This document shows, piece by piece, positions 41,263-52,283 of a stretch of 64,000 nt of DNA. The stretch's first letter is position 1, and every line of letters starts with the position of its first letter. A program made the position numbers and the translations under genes. This DNA is from Cherax quadricarinatus (lineage: Eukaryota > Arthropoda > Malacostraca > Decapoda > Parastacidae), in contig NC_091321.1 of the NCBI RefSeq assembly GCF_038502225.1, positions 37,755,390 through 37,819,389 on the forward strand. Direction: 5' to 3'. Below the pieces are notes generated by a model that was given only the letters and a program-made list of their open reading frames with translations, did no database searches and was not told the DNA's origin.

Positions 41263-41600
41263 GCAAGATTTCAGGTACGTCTTGCTACTTCTACTTACAC
41301 TTAGGTCACACTACACATACATGTACAAGCATATATATACACACCCCTCTGGGTTTTCTGCTATATTCTTTCTGGTTCTTGTTCTTGTTTATTTCCTCTT
41401 ATCTCCATGGGGAAGTGGAACAGAGTTCTTCCTCTGTAAGCCATGCGTGTTGTAAGAGGTGACTAAAATGCCAGAAGCAAGGGGCTAGTAACTCCTTCTA
41501 TATAAATTACTAAATTTTAAAAGAGAAACCTTCGTTTTTCTTTTTGGGCCACTCTGCCTTGGTGGGATACAGCTGGTTTGTTGAAAAATATATATATATA
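41263..41600 (+). repeat. LINE-A-derived chimera (5' leader joined to 3' tip)
   Basis: Plus-strand copy: tacgtcttgctacttctact, tctccatggggaagtgg, ccagaagcaaggggctag, then abruptly gggccactctgccttggtgg, the LINE-A 3' tip, followed by a T/A tail. Same structure as 4264-4580. Confidence 0.7.
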
Positions 41601-41639
41601 TCTTCTCTCAAACATCTCGACAATGCTGAAATAATTACT

Positions 41640-41880
41640 AGAACACTTGATGTGACATCATGTGATGTCAGGCGTGAAGTTGTGAGGTGATGTCATGGGG
41701 TGACATTGCGAGGTGACGTCAGCAGACATCTCGAGGGGACGTCCTGGAGTGATATTGTGAGGTATGTCATGGAGTGACATCGCAAGGTGACGTAAGCAAT
41801 GTCGTGGGTGACGTTGTGAAGTCGGGCAGCATCGTGGGAGACGTCATAAGGTGACATCAATGGAGTGATGTGGCAGCAGA
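41640..41880 (+). repeat. Degenerate array rich in GTGACATC/TGACGTCA words
   Basis: At least a dozen gtgacatc-, gtgacgt- or gacgtc-type words in 240 bp, including one perfect TGACGTCA (41714-41721). Probably a decayed minisatellite with ~20-bp periodicity; whether any word binds a bZIP factor is unknown. Confidence 0.55.
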
Positions 41881-44480
41881 CCACAGCGTGTGGCATGGGC
41901 TCTGGCTTAACATATGCAGCTTGTAGATCCACATGGTTTTGTGATCCACGTGGCTTCGAGTGACCTTGAGCACTCGGATACACAGCTCTGGCAAAGAATT
42001 CACAGAGAATTCTCAGAAACAGCAGAGGGAGTGAGTAGCGGTGAGTGATGTATGGTGTGGTGGCATACAGTAGTGCGAGCATGGGTGAGGCAGGGAACGG
42101 CCACTTCCTCCTCTCCCACCCACAAACATGGGGGAGAAACACTCACACTGGACACAGAAATCATCACAAAATTCATCTCCGACTCGCTGAAATAGCCATG
42201 CTGGGCTGAACAATAACTGCAGCAACATACAGGTGATGCTGGACACGTGACTTAAGAAACAATGTGGGGCGCTGTGAAGTGCCAGGTGACGCCACTTATA
42301 TTTCTTGAAGAAATTTGGCAAATTTAGGCCTAGATCCTGCTTGTACCTGTCTGTGGATGTTGAGACTTGCAGACACAACATCAGGATAACTCGTTGAGAG
42401 ACGGATGCTTCTTGTGTAGGGTGATGAAGTGAAGACAGCTTCATTCCTCTTCCTTCCCTCCTCAGGTAAACACATTTGCTGCGAGGCACCGCTTCCACCA
42501 ATGTTTTCTGGTTTATTGTGTCGTTCTTGTTAGCAGGGAGTAATGATAAGACTTCGGAGGCTTCTTACTTTATTCGCAATATTGTAGTTACACAGGCAGT
42601 GTGTTAGTGCCCATGCCCCGGGAGGGAGAGCAGGGTAGGCTTTGTGCTGACTCTAGGATGCGTGGACGCTGAGTGAGGGTGATGTAAGCGTGGTGTTTCT
42701 GAACTAGGGTATGGGCCTCTAGGTGGCAGTATAAGCACGAAATATGAACTCAGCTGACAGACAGCACAGGGTGTCTACAATATGTCAAGGTCTCACAGCT
42801 ATATCAAGTCACTGACTACTTAGATATGTCAAAGGAATGTAATGTTAGAGTTTTCATGACCTCTCAAGAGAGGGGACATTTGTGAGTATCTCATGGAGAG
42901 GCACCTGGTTCCACTCTGCGAATTATCAAAGTTCAGTTTCAGTTTGCCATATTCTATCAGACTGTCCTGTCTGTCAGTGAACATGTAGAATTTACCTCCA
43001 GCATTGTCACCACTCTAACAAACTTACTTTGACCCTTATTTTCAGGCATTATATGGGTGCATTGAAAAACTAAAGCAACATTTTTAAATGGGTTAAAACA
43101 TGCTCTTTCTAATGGATGCAGTTTGACAATGTTTCAAGATGACTTTTTTTTTTTTTTTTTTTTTTAAAAAGCTCATTGAAAATACCCTATTTACTTTTTT
43201 GAAAAAATGCAAAAATTTTAATTTAAAAGGAATGAAACATTCTCACAAGTCGAATCTGTATATTTGTAAACAAGGTTATGTCACAAAATTGTTGATAAAT
43301 GGTTTACCAGCTAAGATTAAAGATTAAATATAGGGAGTACTTAGCTGATAAGACAGCTATCGTCCACACAGCCGCCCCTGCAGACGAGATCTTGAGAAGT
43401 GTCTCATCCACTTCTTAACGGGCTGTAAATGATTATATTATGTATGATTATAAATTACCCCTAGGGGGTGTTATGTCAGCATATTTCATTCACTGATGGC
43501 TGACAGCACTTTATTGTGTGGACTCAAAGGTCCACTTATCACTGGGGTTTGTGATAAGTGACTAACTCATAGCTTAGACTCAACTGCGCAGTCAGTAGTA
43601 GTACATCACGAGTTAGAACACTTACCTGGGTATATGTATCTCACCCGTAGTTACGCCCAGATATCCGATGAGTTGATTGAAGAATAATGTTCTTTGAAGA
43701 ATGTCGCACTACACTCTGTTGGATCGCAACACTCGTTACACTGTTCATCAATAAGTGTTCACACCATATCACTAAAGAAGCTGATCACACTTCTCTGTAA
43801 GTGTTTATCGTGTTTTGTGAGACACTTTGTTCACACTAATGCATGGATCAGTGTTCTTTGTGGGTTATCCTGGCGTCAGTGTGACTCCCAGTAGGGTGAA
43901 AAGTAATCTGACCTCACAGCGTCCTACACCGTCACTGCTCCTCGAACATAAAGGAAAAGCTGACTTAGTACTTTTTGCTTCCTTGCCAAACTTCCTCCAT
44001 GAAGCAAAGCAGAATGCTTGATTCTTGCTGTCTTAAGCATAGACAGCAATGTACACTATCTTCACCATGGTAATAAAGTGGGAGCAGGATTTTCCTTAAT
44101 TGTCTTGCTAAGGTAAGAGATGGATTGTCTCTTATTAAACTACACTTTGCAACACTGGACTTTTGCAAGGAGCAGCGGTCGCTTGACCACGTCACATACT
44201 TGTACTGCATCTGGGATCAATTACTTGCTGTAGCAGTAAACAAGATGTTTGCCCCTTCTGAGAGGGCTGGGCCTTTCAGGGCTGAAAGGGGCTGAAGGGG
44301 GCTGATACCCCCTCCTGGAGAAAATTTCTCCACAAAATAGTAAACAAAATTTCATGGGGATATCTTTATTATTACACAAGCCAGAGAAGGCTAAACTTTG
44401 ACAATTTTTTGATGCATTGATATTTTTGCCCCACTTAGAGGCTCAATCATTATGTAAATTTAAAAAAATGTAAATACATA
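41881..44480. other. Unassigned sequence
   Basis: Contains the second direct repeat (42548-42690) and a T-run (43143-43165). Short ORFs on both strands have no recognisable domain. A GC-rich patch at 44245-44330 (ggctgaaaggggctgaaggg) is a small tandem repeat. Confidence 0.4.
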
Positions 44481-44484
44481 TTAA

Positions 44485-45637
44485 TTTCATTGGATTAAGC
44501 ATAAGAAGTTGTGTAAGACAGCAAAGTTTTATTTATTTTGGTAAGAAGAGCGAGAAATTATTTCGTAGGGTTACAGTACACAGTCACAGCACGGTGTCAA
44601 ACAAAGGGTTCTATCGCAGCAACCATTTCAATGACAGATCTAAAACTTTACCAAAGTTAGTTTGATACATGGTGGATCCAGCACACCAAGTTTCATCAAA
44701 ATCCATGATGGTGGGGTGGTTCCCCAGGTCCACTTGACTTGGAATGAGCCTGTGGTGAGTTCAGTTCTATGCTCCTCTACCAACTCCACATCAACTTCAA
44801 TCACCTTTAGGCCAAAGATCTTTCCCAGGGACACATCCTCTACTGGCTCAGGCTCATCTTCAAAGTCTTCAAAATCCCTGGCTGCCACAAAGTCAGGCGA
44901 TAATTTGTTTCAGAAGTGATTTCGAAGCACCTTTCAAAAGTGCTTTGGTGTAGAGTTTCTTGAAGTTAGAAATGACCTGCTGGTTCATGGTGTGGATGAA
45001 AGGAGTGTGGTTAAAAGGCAGCCGTAAAACTGAACTCCTCCAGCAGGAGCATTATCCATAAGTAATAGGGCCCTAAGTGGCAATTGTTTTTTAATATGGT
45101 ACTTTCTGACAGTGGGAGCAAAGACCTCATGAACCCACTCAATAAAAAATTGTCTTGTTACCCAGGCTTTTGTGTTGGCCCTCCACGTTACAGCCAATTT
45201 GTTTTTCATAACATTGTTCATCTTAAAAACTTGTTGATTTTCAGAATGATAAACAAGTAGGGACATCAATTTCAAGTCCCCACACAGTAACAGAGTGAAC
45301 CTGTCTTTCATTGGCTTGTGTCCTGACATGGACTTTTTCTTCTTCAGTTATATAGGTCCTCTTGGTCATTTTCTTCCAAAAGAGGCCTGTCTTGTCTCAA
45401 ATAAACACTTGTTGGGGGGCAGAACCCTCAGCCTTTACATACTCTTGGAATTCAGTAACATACTTTTGAGCAGCCATTGGCAGCCTCCCCATACCTAACC
45501 ACACTATGAATGCCACTTTTTTTCTTAAAATTATCAAACCAACCCCTACCCATCTTGAAGGATTGAGTTTCAGTACTTTTTCCGTTTTTTTTTTTTTTTC
45601 AGGGGGTCATAATGCAGCTACCTCGCTTTTTCACAAG
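44485..45637 (-). pseudogene. Tigger transposase fragment (DDE region and C-terminus)
   Basis: Minus strand 45329-44985: MSGHKPMKDRFTLLLCGD, SLLVYHSENQQVFKMNN, RQFFIEWVHEVFAPTVRKY, RALLLMDNAPAGG (second catalytic Asp region). 44888-44640: DFEDFEDEPEPVEDVSLGKI, the acidic C-terminal stretch. Minus-strand sequence upstream to 45637 corresponds to the region before the DDE domain (a T-run interrupts at 45586-45598). It is cut at 45637 by the insertion or juxtaposition of the next Tigger. Diverged from the 45640 copy, so a different, older subfamily. Confidence 0.78.
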
Positions 45638-45639
45638 TA

Positions 45640-47887
45640 CAGTGGACCCTCATTTTATGTAATTAATCCATTCCAGAGAGTGTGACTAATGGCGAAATTG
45701 ACGATTTGCGAAACCATTTTCCCCTTAAGAAATAATGGAAATCCAGTTAATCCATTCCAGACACCCAAAAGTATTAAAACAAAATCATTTTTTTACATGA
45801 AATATAGATGTACATACACAGAAAACAATGAGACATGAATAAAACAATAATAACATGACACTTACCTTTATTGAAGATTCTTCTTAGTGTATGGAAGACG
45901 GGAGGTGGGGAAAGGATGGAGAATTTACTGTTTGGAAGGGGAATCCCCTTCCATAAAGACTTCAGGTACCAAGTCCGTTTTCAGGGTTACTTCCCTTCTT
46001 TGTTTCTTAATGCCACTAGGACCAGCTTGAGAGTCACTGCACACCTGTGTCACTAAATATCTGTCCAGACACGGCTTGCAACAGCTTTATAAATCTTTCC
46101 ATCCTACTCCACATTGCACAGATCGCCTTCATCTCTGAAGAAGGCACCTTGTTCCATCTTTCTCCCTCCTCTGAAGCAATTTTCTGAATTGTGATCTGTT
46201 GCTGTTCCAGTTGAAGTTCTTGCAGCTCTTCACTTGTTAGCTCTTCATTGTGGTCCTTCACCAACTTGTCCACATCCTCGCCACTCGTATCCAACCCCAT
46301 GGAATTCCTCAATGCCACAATAGATTCCACAACTGGCATAGGGTCCTCAGGGTCAGCCTCAAACCCTTCAGAATCATTCTCTAGAACAATCTGGCCACAA
46401 TTTTCTCCAAGCAGAGTTCAAAGTCCTGGAAGTCACTCCCTCCTAAGCCTTACCTATAAGGTTTCTGCAGTGGAGGATATTGAAGTGATCTTTCCAAAAC
46501 TTTTAGGGTCAATTGAGTATCTGAGGCCACATCAAAGCACCTTTGAAACATTGCTTTGGTGTAGAGTTTTTTGAAGTTTGAAATGATCTGCTGGTCCATG
46601 GGCTGGATGAGAGGAGTGGTATTAGGAGGCAAGAACTTCACTGTGATGAAACTAAACTCCTCCACCATTTGGTCATCCAAGTCTGGAGGACAAGCAGGAG
46701 CATTGTCCATTACCAGGAGGCACTTGAGTTCCAATTTATTTACCAGGAGGTATTTCTTCACAATGGGGCCAAACACTTCGTTGAACCAATCAAGGAAAAT
46801 GTCCCTCGTGTCCCATGCCTTACTGTTAGCCTTCCACATCGCACACAAGTTACTCTTGGCGATACTGTTTTTCTTAAACACACTGGGATTTTCAGAGTGA
46901 TACACCAGTAAAAACTTCACTTTGAAATTCCCCTTAGCATTACTACAGAACAAAAGAGTAAGCCTGTTTTTCATAGGCTTGTGTCCTGGCAGTGCCTTTT
47001 CTTCCTGCGAGATGTTGGTCCTCTATGGCATTTTCTTCCAAAAGAGGCCTTTTTTGTCACAACTGAACACTTGTTAGGGGAGGAATTTTTCAGCCTTTAC
47101 ATAGTCCTTGAATTCACGCACATATTTTTCAGCCACATATTTGTCAGAACTGACAGCCTTGCCATGCCTTACCACAATGTGTATGCCACTACGCTTCTTA
47201 AATCTCTCAAATCAGCCTTTGCTGGCCTTAAATTCACTAACATCAGCACTTGTTACTGGCATTTTCTTTTCGAGATCATCATGCATCTGCCTTGCCTTTT
47301 CGCAAATTATCGAATGTATAACACTATCTCTTGGTAATTGTTTCTCATTGAGCAACACCAACAACCACCTCTCCACATTTTCGAGGATTTGCGATCTCAT
47401 TTTTGTGAGCATATTTACCTCTTTTGCAACAACAGCTTCCTTGATTTCCTTTTTCTTGGCCACAATGGAAGCAATAGTTGTATGGGGTTTCCCATACATC
47501 CTGGCAAGCTCTGCCACACGCACTCCACATTCATATTTTGAAATGATTCTTTCTTGAATTCTATCATGTTTCTCACCTTTACCAAAGGGCTGGCACTAGG
47601 AGCTTTCTTTGGGCCCATTGTGGCTTATTTAGCAGTTGCAAGCACTAAAATGAATGGAATATTACAAAATGTATGATTTGAACATGTGGAATCGTGCTCA
47701 CTCACTGATAAACAATGACACACTGACTGAATGGTGTGTGGAGCCCCTCAGGCCACTTGTACGCGTTTGAAACTAACGACTATTTGCGAGTCAAACAACG
47801 ATTCGTGAGTCAATATTTTGACGAAAAATATGTTACGATTTGCAAAAATTGCGAATTCCGATGCTTACAAAAAACGAGGGTCTACTG
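45640..47887 (-). mobile_element. Tigger-type DNA transposon, nearly full length
   Basis: Left end CAGTGGACCCTCATTTTATG at 45640, right end ...acgagggtctactg at 47887, TA on both sides (45638-45639, 47888-47889). 2248 bp with a degraded transposase gene on the minus strand. One of the right-end bases (tct for tcc) is mutated. Confidence 0.87.
46034..47616 (-). pseudogene. Tigger (pogo-like, CENP-B-type) transposase
   Basis: Minus strand from MGPKKAPSASPLVK (about 47618): an N-terminal helix-turn-helix (VAELARMYGKPHTTIASIVA), a second helix-rich CENP-B/Tc5-type region (NMLTKMRSQILENVERWLLV, HSIICEKARQMHDDLEKK), then the DDE domain: KNRLTLLFCSNAKG, KFLLVYHSENPSVFKKN, CLLVMDNAPACPPDLDD (second Asp), FLPPNTTPLIQPMDQQIIS (third Asp), SNFKKLYTK. 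The tail VVESIVALRNSMGLDTSGED lies at 46034-46339. At least three frameshifts divide the frames. Pogo-type transposases bind the terminal repeats and cut at TA. Length and order fit TIGD1-like proteins. Confidence 0.87.
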
Positions 47888-47892
47888 TAATG

Positions 47893-48045
47893 GCCTCTGA
47901 AAAGGGAATATAAATGTATAAATTCAAGGATTATGCAGATTAAAATAAGGGTCAGATGCAAAAAGTGGGTCAAAATAAATGTGTATGAACCTAGAGAAGA
48001 GAGGAGTGTAGAGAGAGATTTTGGGAGATGTTAAGCGAGTGTGTA
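47893..48045 (+). pseudogene. LINE-A endonuclease scrap
   Basis: The plus-strand reading gives REYKCINSRIM-like sequence followed by KWVKINVYEPREERS, matching the ECVNSRIMWIKAKVG and VIISVYAPGEER part of LINE-A at 11750-11880. About 150 bp. Confidence 0.6.
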
Positions 48046-48354
48046 GGGGTGCCACTACCACGATAAGAGTCAACACAATTGTCAGCATAGTTGCTGATCC
48101 CTGTATTCCCTGTATGATATAGCATAGCATTAGTATCATCCATGTGCTTTAGACACGAGATCCCTTGTAGGCCTGTGGCTTTGTGTGACGTCACGGGATG
48201 CACACGTGGAGGCTCATCCCTCTGTCCCGGCCTCACTCGGCGGCAGACCATCCAGGCGTAGACAGGCAAGGCAGCTGGGCTCCATCCCTCATCTCAGTCT
48301 GACAATATAGTTACCATCCTACAAGTGTGTCTATTTTCAACCTGCGATATCTCC
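48046..48354. other. Unassigned sequence
   Basis: Contains gtgtgacgtcacgggatgca (perfect TGACGTCA at about 48186) but no gene or clear repeat. Confidence 0.4.
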
Positions 48355-48640
48355 ATTTAAGAACCCTTTACGATACAATAAGTATCAGGGGCCCAAGACT
48401 GTTCAACTGCCTCCCAGCATACATATGGGGGATTACCAGTAGACCCCTGACTGTCTTCGAGAAGGCACTGGACAGGCACCTAAAGTCAGTACCTGATCAG
48501 CCAGGCTGTGGTTCATATGTCGGGTTGTGTGCGGCCAACAGTAACAGCCTTGTTGATCAGACCCTGATCCACCATGAGGCCTGGTCACAGACCAGGCCAT
48601 GGGGGTGTTGACCCCCAAAACCCTCTCCAGGTAGCTCAGG
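48355..48640 (+). pseudogene. LINE-C 3' fragment
   Basis: Plus strand RGPRLFNCLPAYIWGITSRP, LTVFEKALDRHLKSVPDQPG and SNSLVDQTLIHHEAWSQ correspond to LINE-C 38280-38490. 5'-truncated; ends ctctccaggtagctc. Confidence 0.82.
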
Positions 48641-49320
48641 CACTGTCACCAATGACCAGGCATTTGGGGCAGCCTGAAGAATAATACAAAGGAAAAAATT
48701 AAAATGTGTAAAGGAGAAATGACACAAGATCAGAATAATTATGTTGCCTGCATGTATGGTCGTTACAATCGCCAGTTAACAGCTTAAAATATACGTACTT
48801 ACCAGAACAGGTGGGAGTCCGTAATGAAGTGAGTCCCACCCAATGCCTAGCTTACCAAGTCAGCGTGCTAGATAGTGTTGCCAGTGCTCAACTCGGAAGT
48901 CTAGTAAATTACCAGTACAAACTACACTTCACTAATTTATATAAAATCAGAGTGCTATTTTCAGGGGCTAAAGTGTAATAAGTTCACTATTTTGCCATTA
49001 AAATACTCCAGGTGCTATTGACTATCTCAGGTGCTACTGATTTTGCTTTTAATACATTCTTTTATTATCATATTCATTGGCTCCTTTATTTTAACTGTAA
49101 ATATCTACTGTAGTTCATAAACTCGCTTGTTAAAATAATTAAGGAGCTATTAGATGCTTAAGTGTATAACTTAATTATCTATTCTGTAATAATCCCTTTT
49201 TCTTTCAAATTTTTACAAGTTTTAGATTAATCACGGAGTCTTAGTCTTAAGTCTAGCTGCAGATTCAATATAAATCTTATATCATTTTACTCAGAAAATC
49301 TAGTTTGTAAAATTACTCTC
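48641..49320 (+). other. AT-rich sequence, possibly 5' part of LINE-D
   Basis: No ORF of note. Being directly upstream of the LINE-D endonuclease frame, some of it may be the element's leader or eroded ORF1, but I see no ORF1 features. Confidence 0.4.
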
Positions 49321-49567
49321 ATGATTACAAGCATAGATCCTGATGTAAACTTTTTACAAAATGAATTACACGAATCAAACAGTAACTGTAAGTACTATAC
49401 AGCAGACCAAGCAAAGACATTACTCAGTGCAAACAATAACATAACCATCTTTAACTACAATGTCAGATCCTTCAGCAAACATTATGATGACCTCACAGCA
49501 TTACTCAATTCCCTTCATTCCAGAAACCTGGCTTAAGCCTGATATTACAGATTTCTATACCATTCCT
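49321..49567 (+). pseudogene. LINE-D endonuclease, N-terminal part
   Basis: Frame from 49321: MITSIDPDVNFLQNELHESN, then ITIFNYNVRSFSKHYDDLTA (the N-x-R-S start typical of APE domains) and, after a frameshift near 49530, PETWLKPDITDFYTIP (catalytic Glu in ETW). It stops where the I-like element is inserted. Confidence 0.8.
49557..49567 (+). repeat. Left target-site duplication of the I-like LINE
   Basis: ataccattcct, repeated exactly at 56189-56199. A twelfth base (t) also matches but is ambiguous with the element's tail. Confidence 0.9.
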
Positions 49568-50304
49568 CCTCTTCAAGGGGGGCTCCTTGGCGTGGTGAAG
49601 AGGCTCTTGGTCTGAGGAATTAGCCCTGTCGGTCTTCTTCCTCAGACCGAACCTAATTACCCCCCATTCTCCCCTCCCCTATCCCATCCTCCCCATCCTC
49701 CCCTTTTTCCATTCCTCCTCCTCCTCCTCACCCCTCCCTTTTGCCCTTCCTCTTTTTAGCCTTCGTGATTTCTCCCACAGGCGCGCTAGTTCCTAGGTAG
49801 GGGAAAGGACACCGGGGTCGATCCCATTCCGTTGAGGTTTCTTGGCGGTGGCGTAGTTTGCCGTGGAATCTGGATTGCCTAGGGATGTCCCGATCCCTCT
49901 CCGGTATCCCGGAGTAGCTTTGGGTGTCTTTTGGGCGACGGGTGTATCTCTGGAAGCCATCTTTCGGATTCCGGGGGTGGTGGCTGAAGGAGGTATGCTT
50001 TGTGGCGGATATCCGGCCGCCCTCTCTTTTGTCCACCGAGGTAGCTCGGCAGATGTGAGGTTGCTATCCCGGATTGCTGGTTTACTGGCATGAAGGGTAG
50101 GGTATGGCACGGGCTCCATGCTGCATCTGCGCTACTAGCGGTGTCGAGTCCTCTTGGGCGCGGAGGGAGATTTCCGGCCCTTTCATTCCTCCTGGGAACT
50201 ATTCCTCCCCGCTCCCCCCTTTTTTTATTCTTTTTTTTGTTTTTATTTTCTTTTCTTCTTTCTTTTTTTTTCTTAAAAACAAAAAGCAAAGGAGTAACCT
50301 AACC

Positions 50305-52239
50305 ATGGCAGCCCTAGTCCATGAAACCACTACCCCCGGGCCCCTTCTTGATACCGCACCCCATTCTGACCCTGCCTTGTGTTTAGACCACTCTTTGGAC
50401 ACTCCTGATGCCCCTGTACCTCTTGCTGGTGCTGTTTCCTCACCCGCTTCAGGTACCGGGGCTTCGACTGACTCCTTCGATTTGTCTGAACTCCGCTCTC
50501 CTTTGACTATGCTTCCGGCTTCTCCCTCTACGGTACGGCAATTTTCGAATCGCCCACCCATTTCATGCCGGACCAACTCCGGTCCTACTCCTAAACGCCA
50601 ACGTCAATCTCCTGATGATGCTCCGTCGTTACCTTCCCATTCTACTCGGAAACGACCGACACGTCAAGCACTCCCTCTCCACGCTCAGTTTCGGACCACA
50701 CAATGGACTAAATTCTTTACTTTAAGACCAACTTCTTCTTCTGCCTACCTTTCTGACCATAGTATTGCCAAAGCGCTCCTGCGTCATGTTGGCAGAGATA
50801 TTTCATTTCACGCTCTCAAGAGCGGTACGCGCATCGTCACTGTCCAGAATGCTACCCAAGCTCATGATCTTTCTCTCCTTTCGAATATCGATACTACTCC
50901 TATCACTATTGAAAAACATCTTTCTCTCAATTCTTGTAGTGGTACTGTCATTCTGCCCCATACGATAGTCCAACAGAATTTCCAGTCATGTGGCAATGAC
51001 ATTTTTGAACAGCTGGAACTCCAGGATCTCCCAATCCTCAAAGTAGACACTTATGTCCTTCCTGCCCGGGGGCGGAGACGTTACCCTTGCAATGTGGCTC
51101 GTTTAACTTTTGACAGCCGAGAACTCCCGTCCTCTGTATATGTCGCGGGACATCGGTTACAAGTTCGAAAGGTGTTACCTACACCGCAACAATGTAGAAA
51201 TTGCTGGCGTTTTGGTCACCCAGCGAAATATTGCAGATCTATGGCCGAATGCCCAGTCTGTGGTGCCGACAACCATTCTAATACATCTTGCAGTCAACCT
51301 CCATCTTGCCTTAATTGTAATGAAGCTCACCCTTCGTACTCCCGCCGTTGCCAGGTCTACTTAAATGAACGTGAAATCCGTTGCCTCAAAGAGGCAGAAG
51401 GTCTCCCTTATGCTATGGCAGTTACTCATCTCCGCCTCCAAGGGAGACTACCCCGTGTTTCTTATTCTCGTGTTTCCAAACGTCCCCCCACTTCTGGGGT
51501 CCCATCTTCTGCAGCCTCCTCTGTTGTTACCCCTCCCATAGCCACTACGGCATCTAATCCTTTTGCTGTCCTTGGCTCTGACGTCCCGACTACAACTCAG
51601 TCTGTTCTCACATCTTCGCGTCCTTCCTCACAAGCCCCAGTATCGACAAGACCTCGTACGACACCTAATACCAATCGCCCCTCTACTCAGAAGTCCAAAA
51701 AATCCACATTGCTCAAATCTTCTTTGCCCCTTCCTTCCCTTCTTCCGCCTCCACACTTTACCTTTCCAGTCTCTGTACCTAGTTCTTCCCCTCTCTCTGG
51801 CTCTATTACAAGTGTGGAGATTCACCCTCCTCCTCGTACTATGCCTTCCACCCCCGTCCCCTCCCAAGTTTCTCCCTCTTCTGTCACCTCCCAGGTTTCT
51901 GCCTCTTCTGTCCCCCCCCACACTTCATCTCCAGTCCCTTACACTTTTCCCTCCCCCTCTACTTTGGTACAGTCCATTACTGTCCCAATCTTTACTCACC
52001 CTCCTCCTCCTATCTCCAATATGGTCTCCCATACATCTTTGAATTCAGAAACACTTGAAGCCATTTCAGAATATATTGCAGAGACTAAACCTTCAATGGA
52101 CACTGATTCACTTCCTGTTCCTTCTCTTCCCTCTCCTCCATCTTCACAACCCCATTCTTCGCAACGCTCCGTTCCTTCGCTACTTGAACATCTTCCAATG
52201 CCACCACACGTTGACTTTTCTAACCCCTCTAGTCCGTAG
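50305..52239 (+). CDS. I-like LINE ORF1 (Gag-like, CCHC zinc knuckles)
   Basis: 644 codons. I choose ATG 50305 (aaccATGG, good Kozak-like context) because upstream codons in the same frame are low-complexity Phe/Lys from a T-rich 5'UTR; an ATG at 50104 would add 67 residues. N-terminal third is Ser/Pro-rich; an RRM-like middle (SIAKALLRHVGRDISFHALK, SSVYVAGHRLQVRKVLPTP) leads into three zinc knuckles: CRNCWRFGHPAKYC and CPVCGADNHSNTSC (both C-x2-C-x4-H-x4-C) and CLNCNEAHPSYSRRC (a variant). The C-terminal 250 residues are Ser/Pro/Thr-rich. ORF1 proteins of this type coat LINE RNA and form the retrotransposition particle. No internal stop. Confidence 0.9.
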   Translation: MAALVHETTTPGPLLDTAPHSDPALCLDHSLDTPDAPVPLAGAVSSPASGTGASTDSFDLSELRSPLTMLPASPSTVRQFSNRPPISCRTNSGPTPKRQRQSPDDAPSLPSHSTRKRPTRQALPLHAQFRTTQWTKFFTLRPTSSSAYLSDHSIAKALLRHVGRDISFHALKSGTRIVTVQNATQAHDLSLLSNIDTTPITIEKHLSLNSCSGTVILPHTIVQQNFQSCGNDIFEQLELQDLPILKVDTYVLPARGRRRYPCNVARLTFDSRELPSSVYVAGHRLQVRKVLPTPQQCRNCWRFGHPAKYCRSMAECPVCGADNHSNTSCSQPPSCLNCNEAHPSYSRRCQVYLNEREIRCLKEAEGLPYAMAVTHLRLQGRLPRVSYSRVSKRPPTSGVPSSAASSVVTPPIATTASNPFAVLGSDVPTTTQSVLTSSRPSSQAPVSTRPRTTPNTNRPSTQKSKKSTLLKSSLPLPSLLPPPHFTFPVSVPSSSPLSGSITSVEIHPPPRTMPSTPVPSQVSPSSVTSQVSASSVPPHTSSPVPYTFPSPSTLVQSITVPIFTHPPPPISNMVSHTSLNSETLEAISEYIAETKPSMDTDSLPVPSLPSPPSSQPHSSQRSVPSLLEHLPMPPHVDFSNPSSP

Positions 52240-52283
52240 GTGCCTTTACCTACAGATTCCTGATATTTTCTTCATCGCCAATC

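Larger units (their letters stand above)
39775..42690 (+). repeat. Direct repeat pair about 2.8 kb apart (39775-39930 and 42548-42690)
   Basis: Both copies start aagacttcggaggcttctt, pass through acacaggcagtgtgtt(t/a)gtgcccatg, and share a diverged gggagag/taggc(c/t)ttgt tail. The spacing and orientation would suit decayed LTRs or a segmental duplication, but I found no pol-like ORF between them. Confidence 0.6.

Noticed and set aside
43139..43327. 62-codon Phe/Lys-rich ORF
   Set aside because: Begins in a T-run; short, with no recognisable domain.
50104..50304. Start of the I-like ORF1 at 50104
   Set aside because: The extra 67 codons are Phe/Lys-rich translation of a T-rich leader; ATG 50305 has a better context and starts sequence of normal composition.
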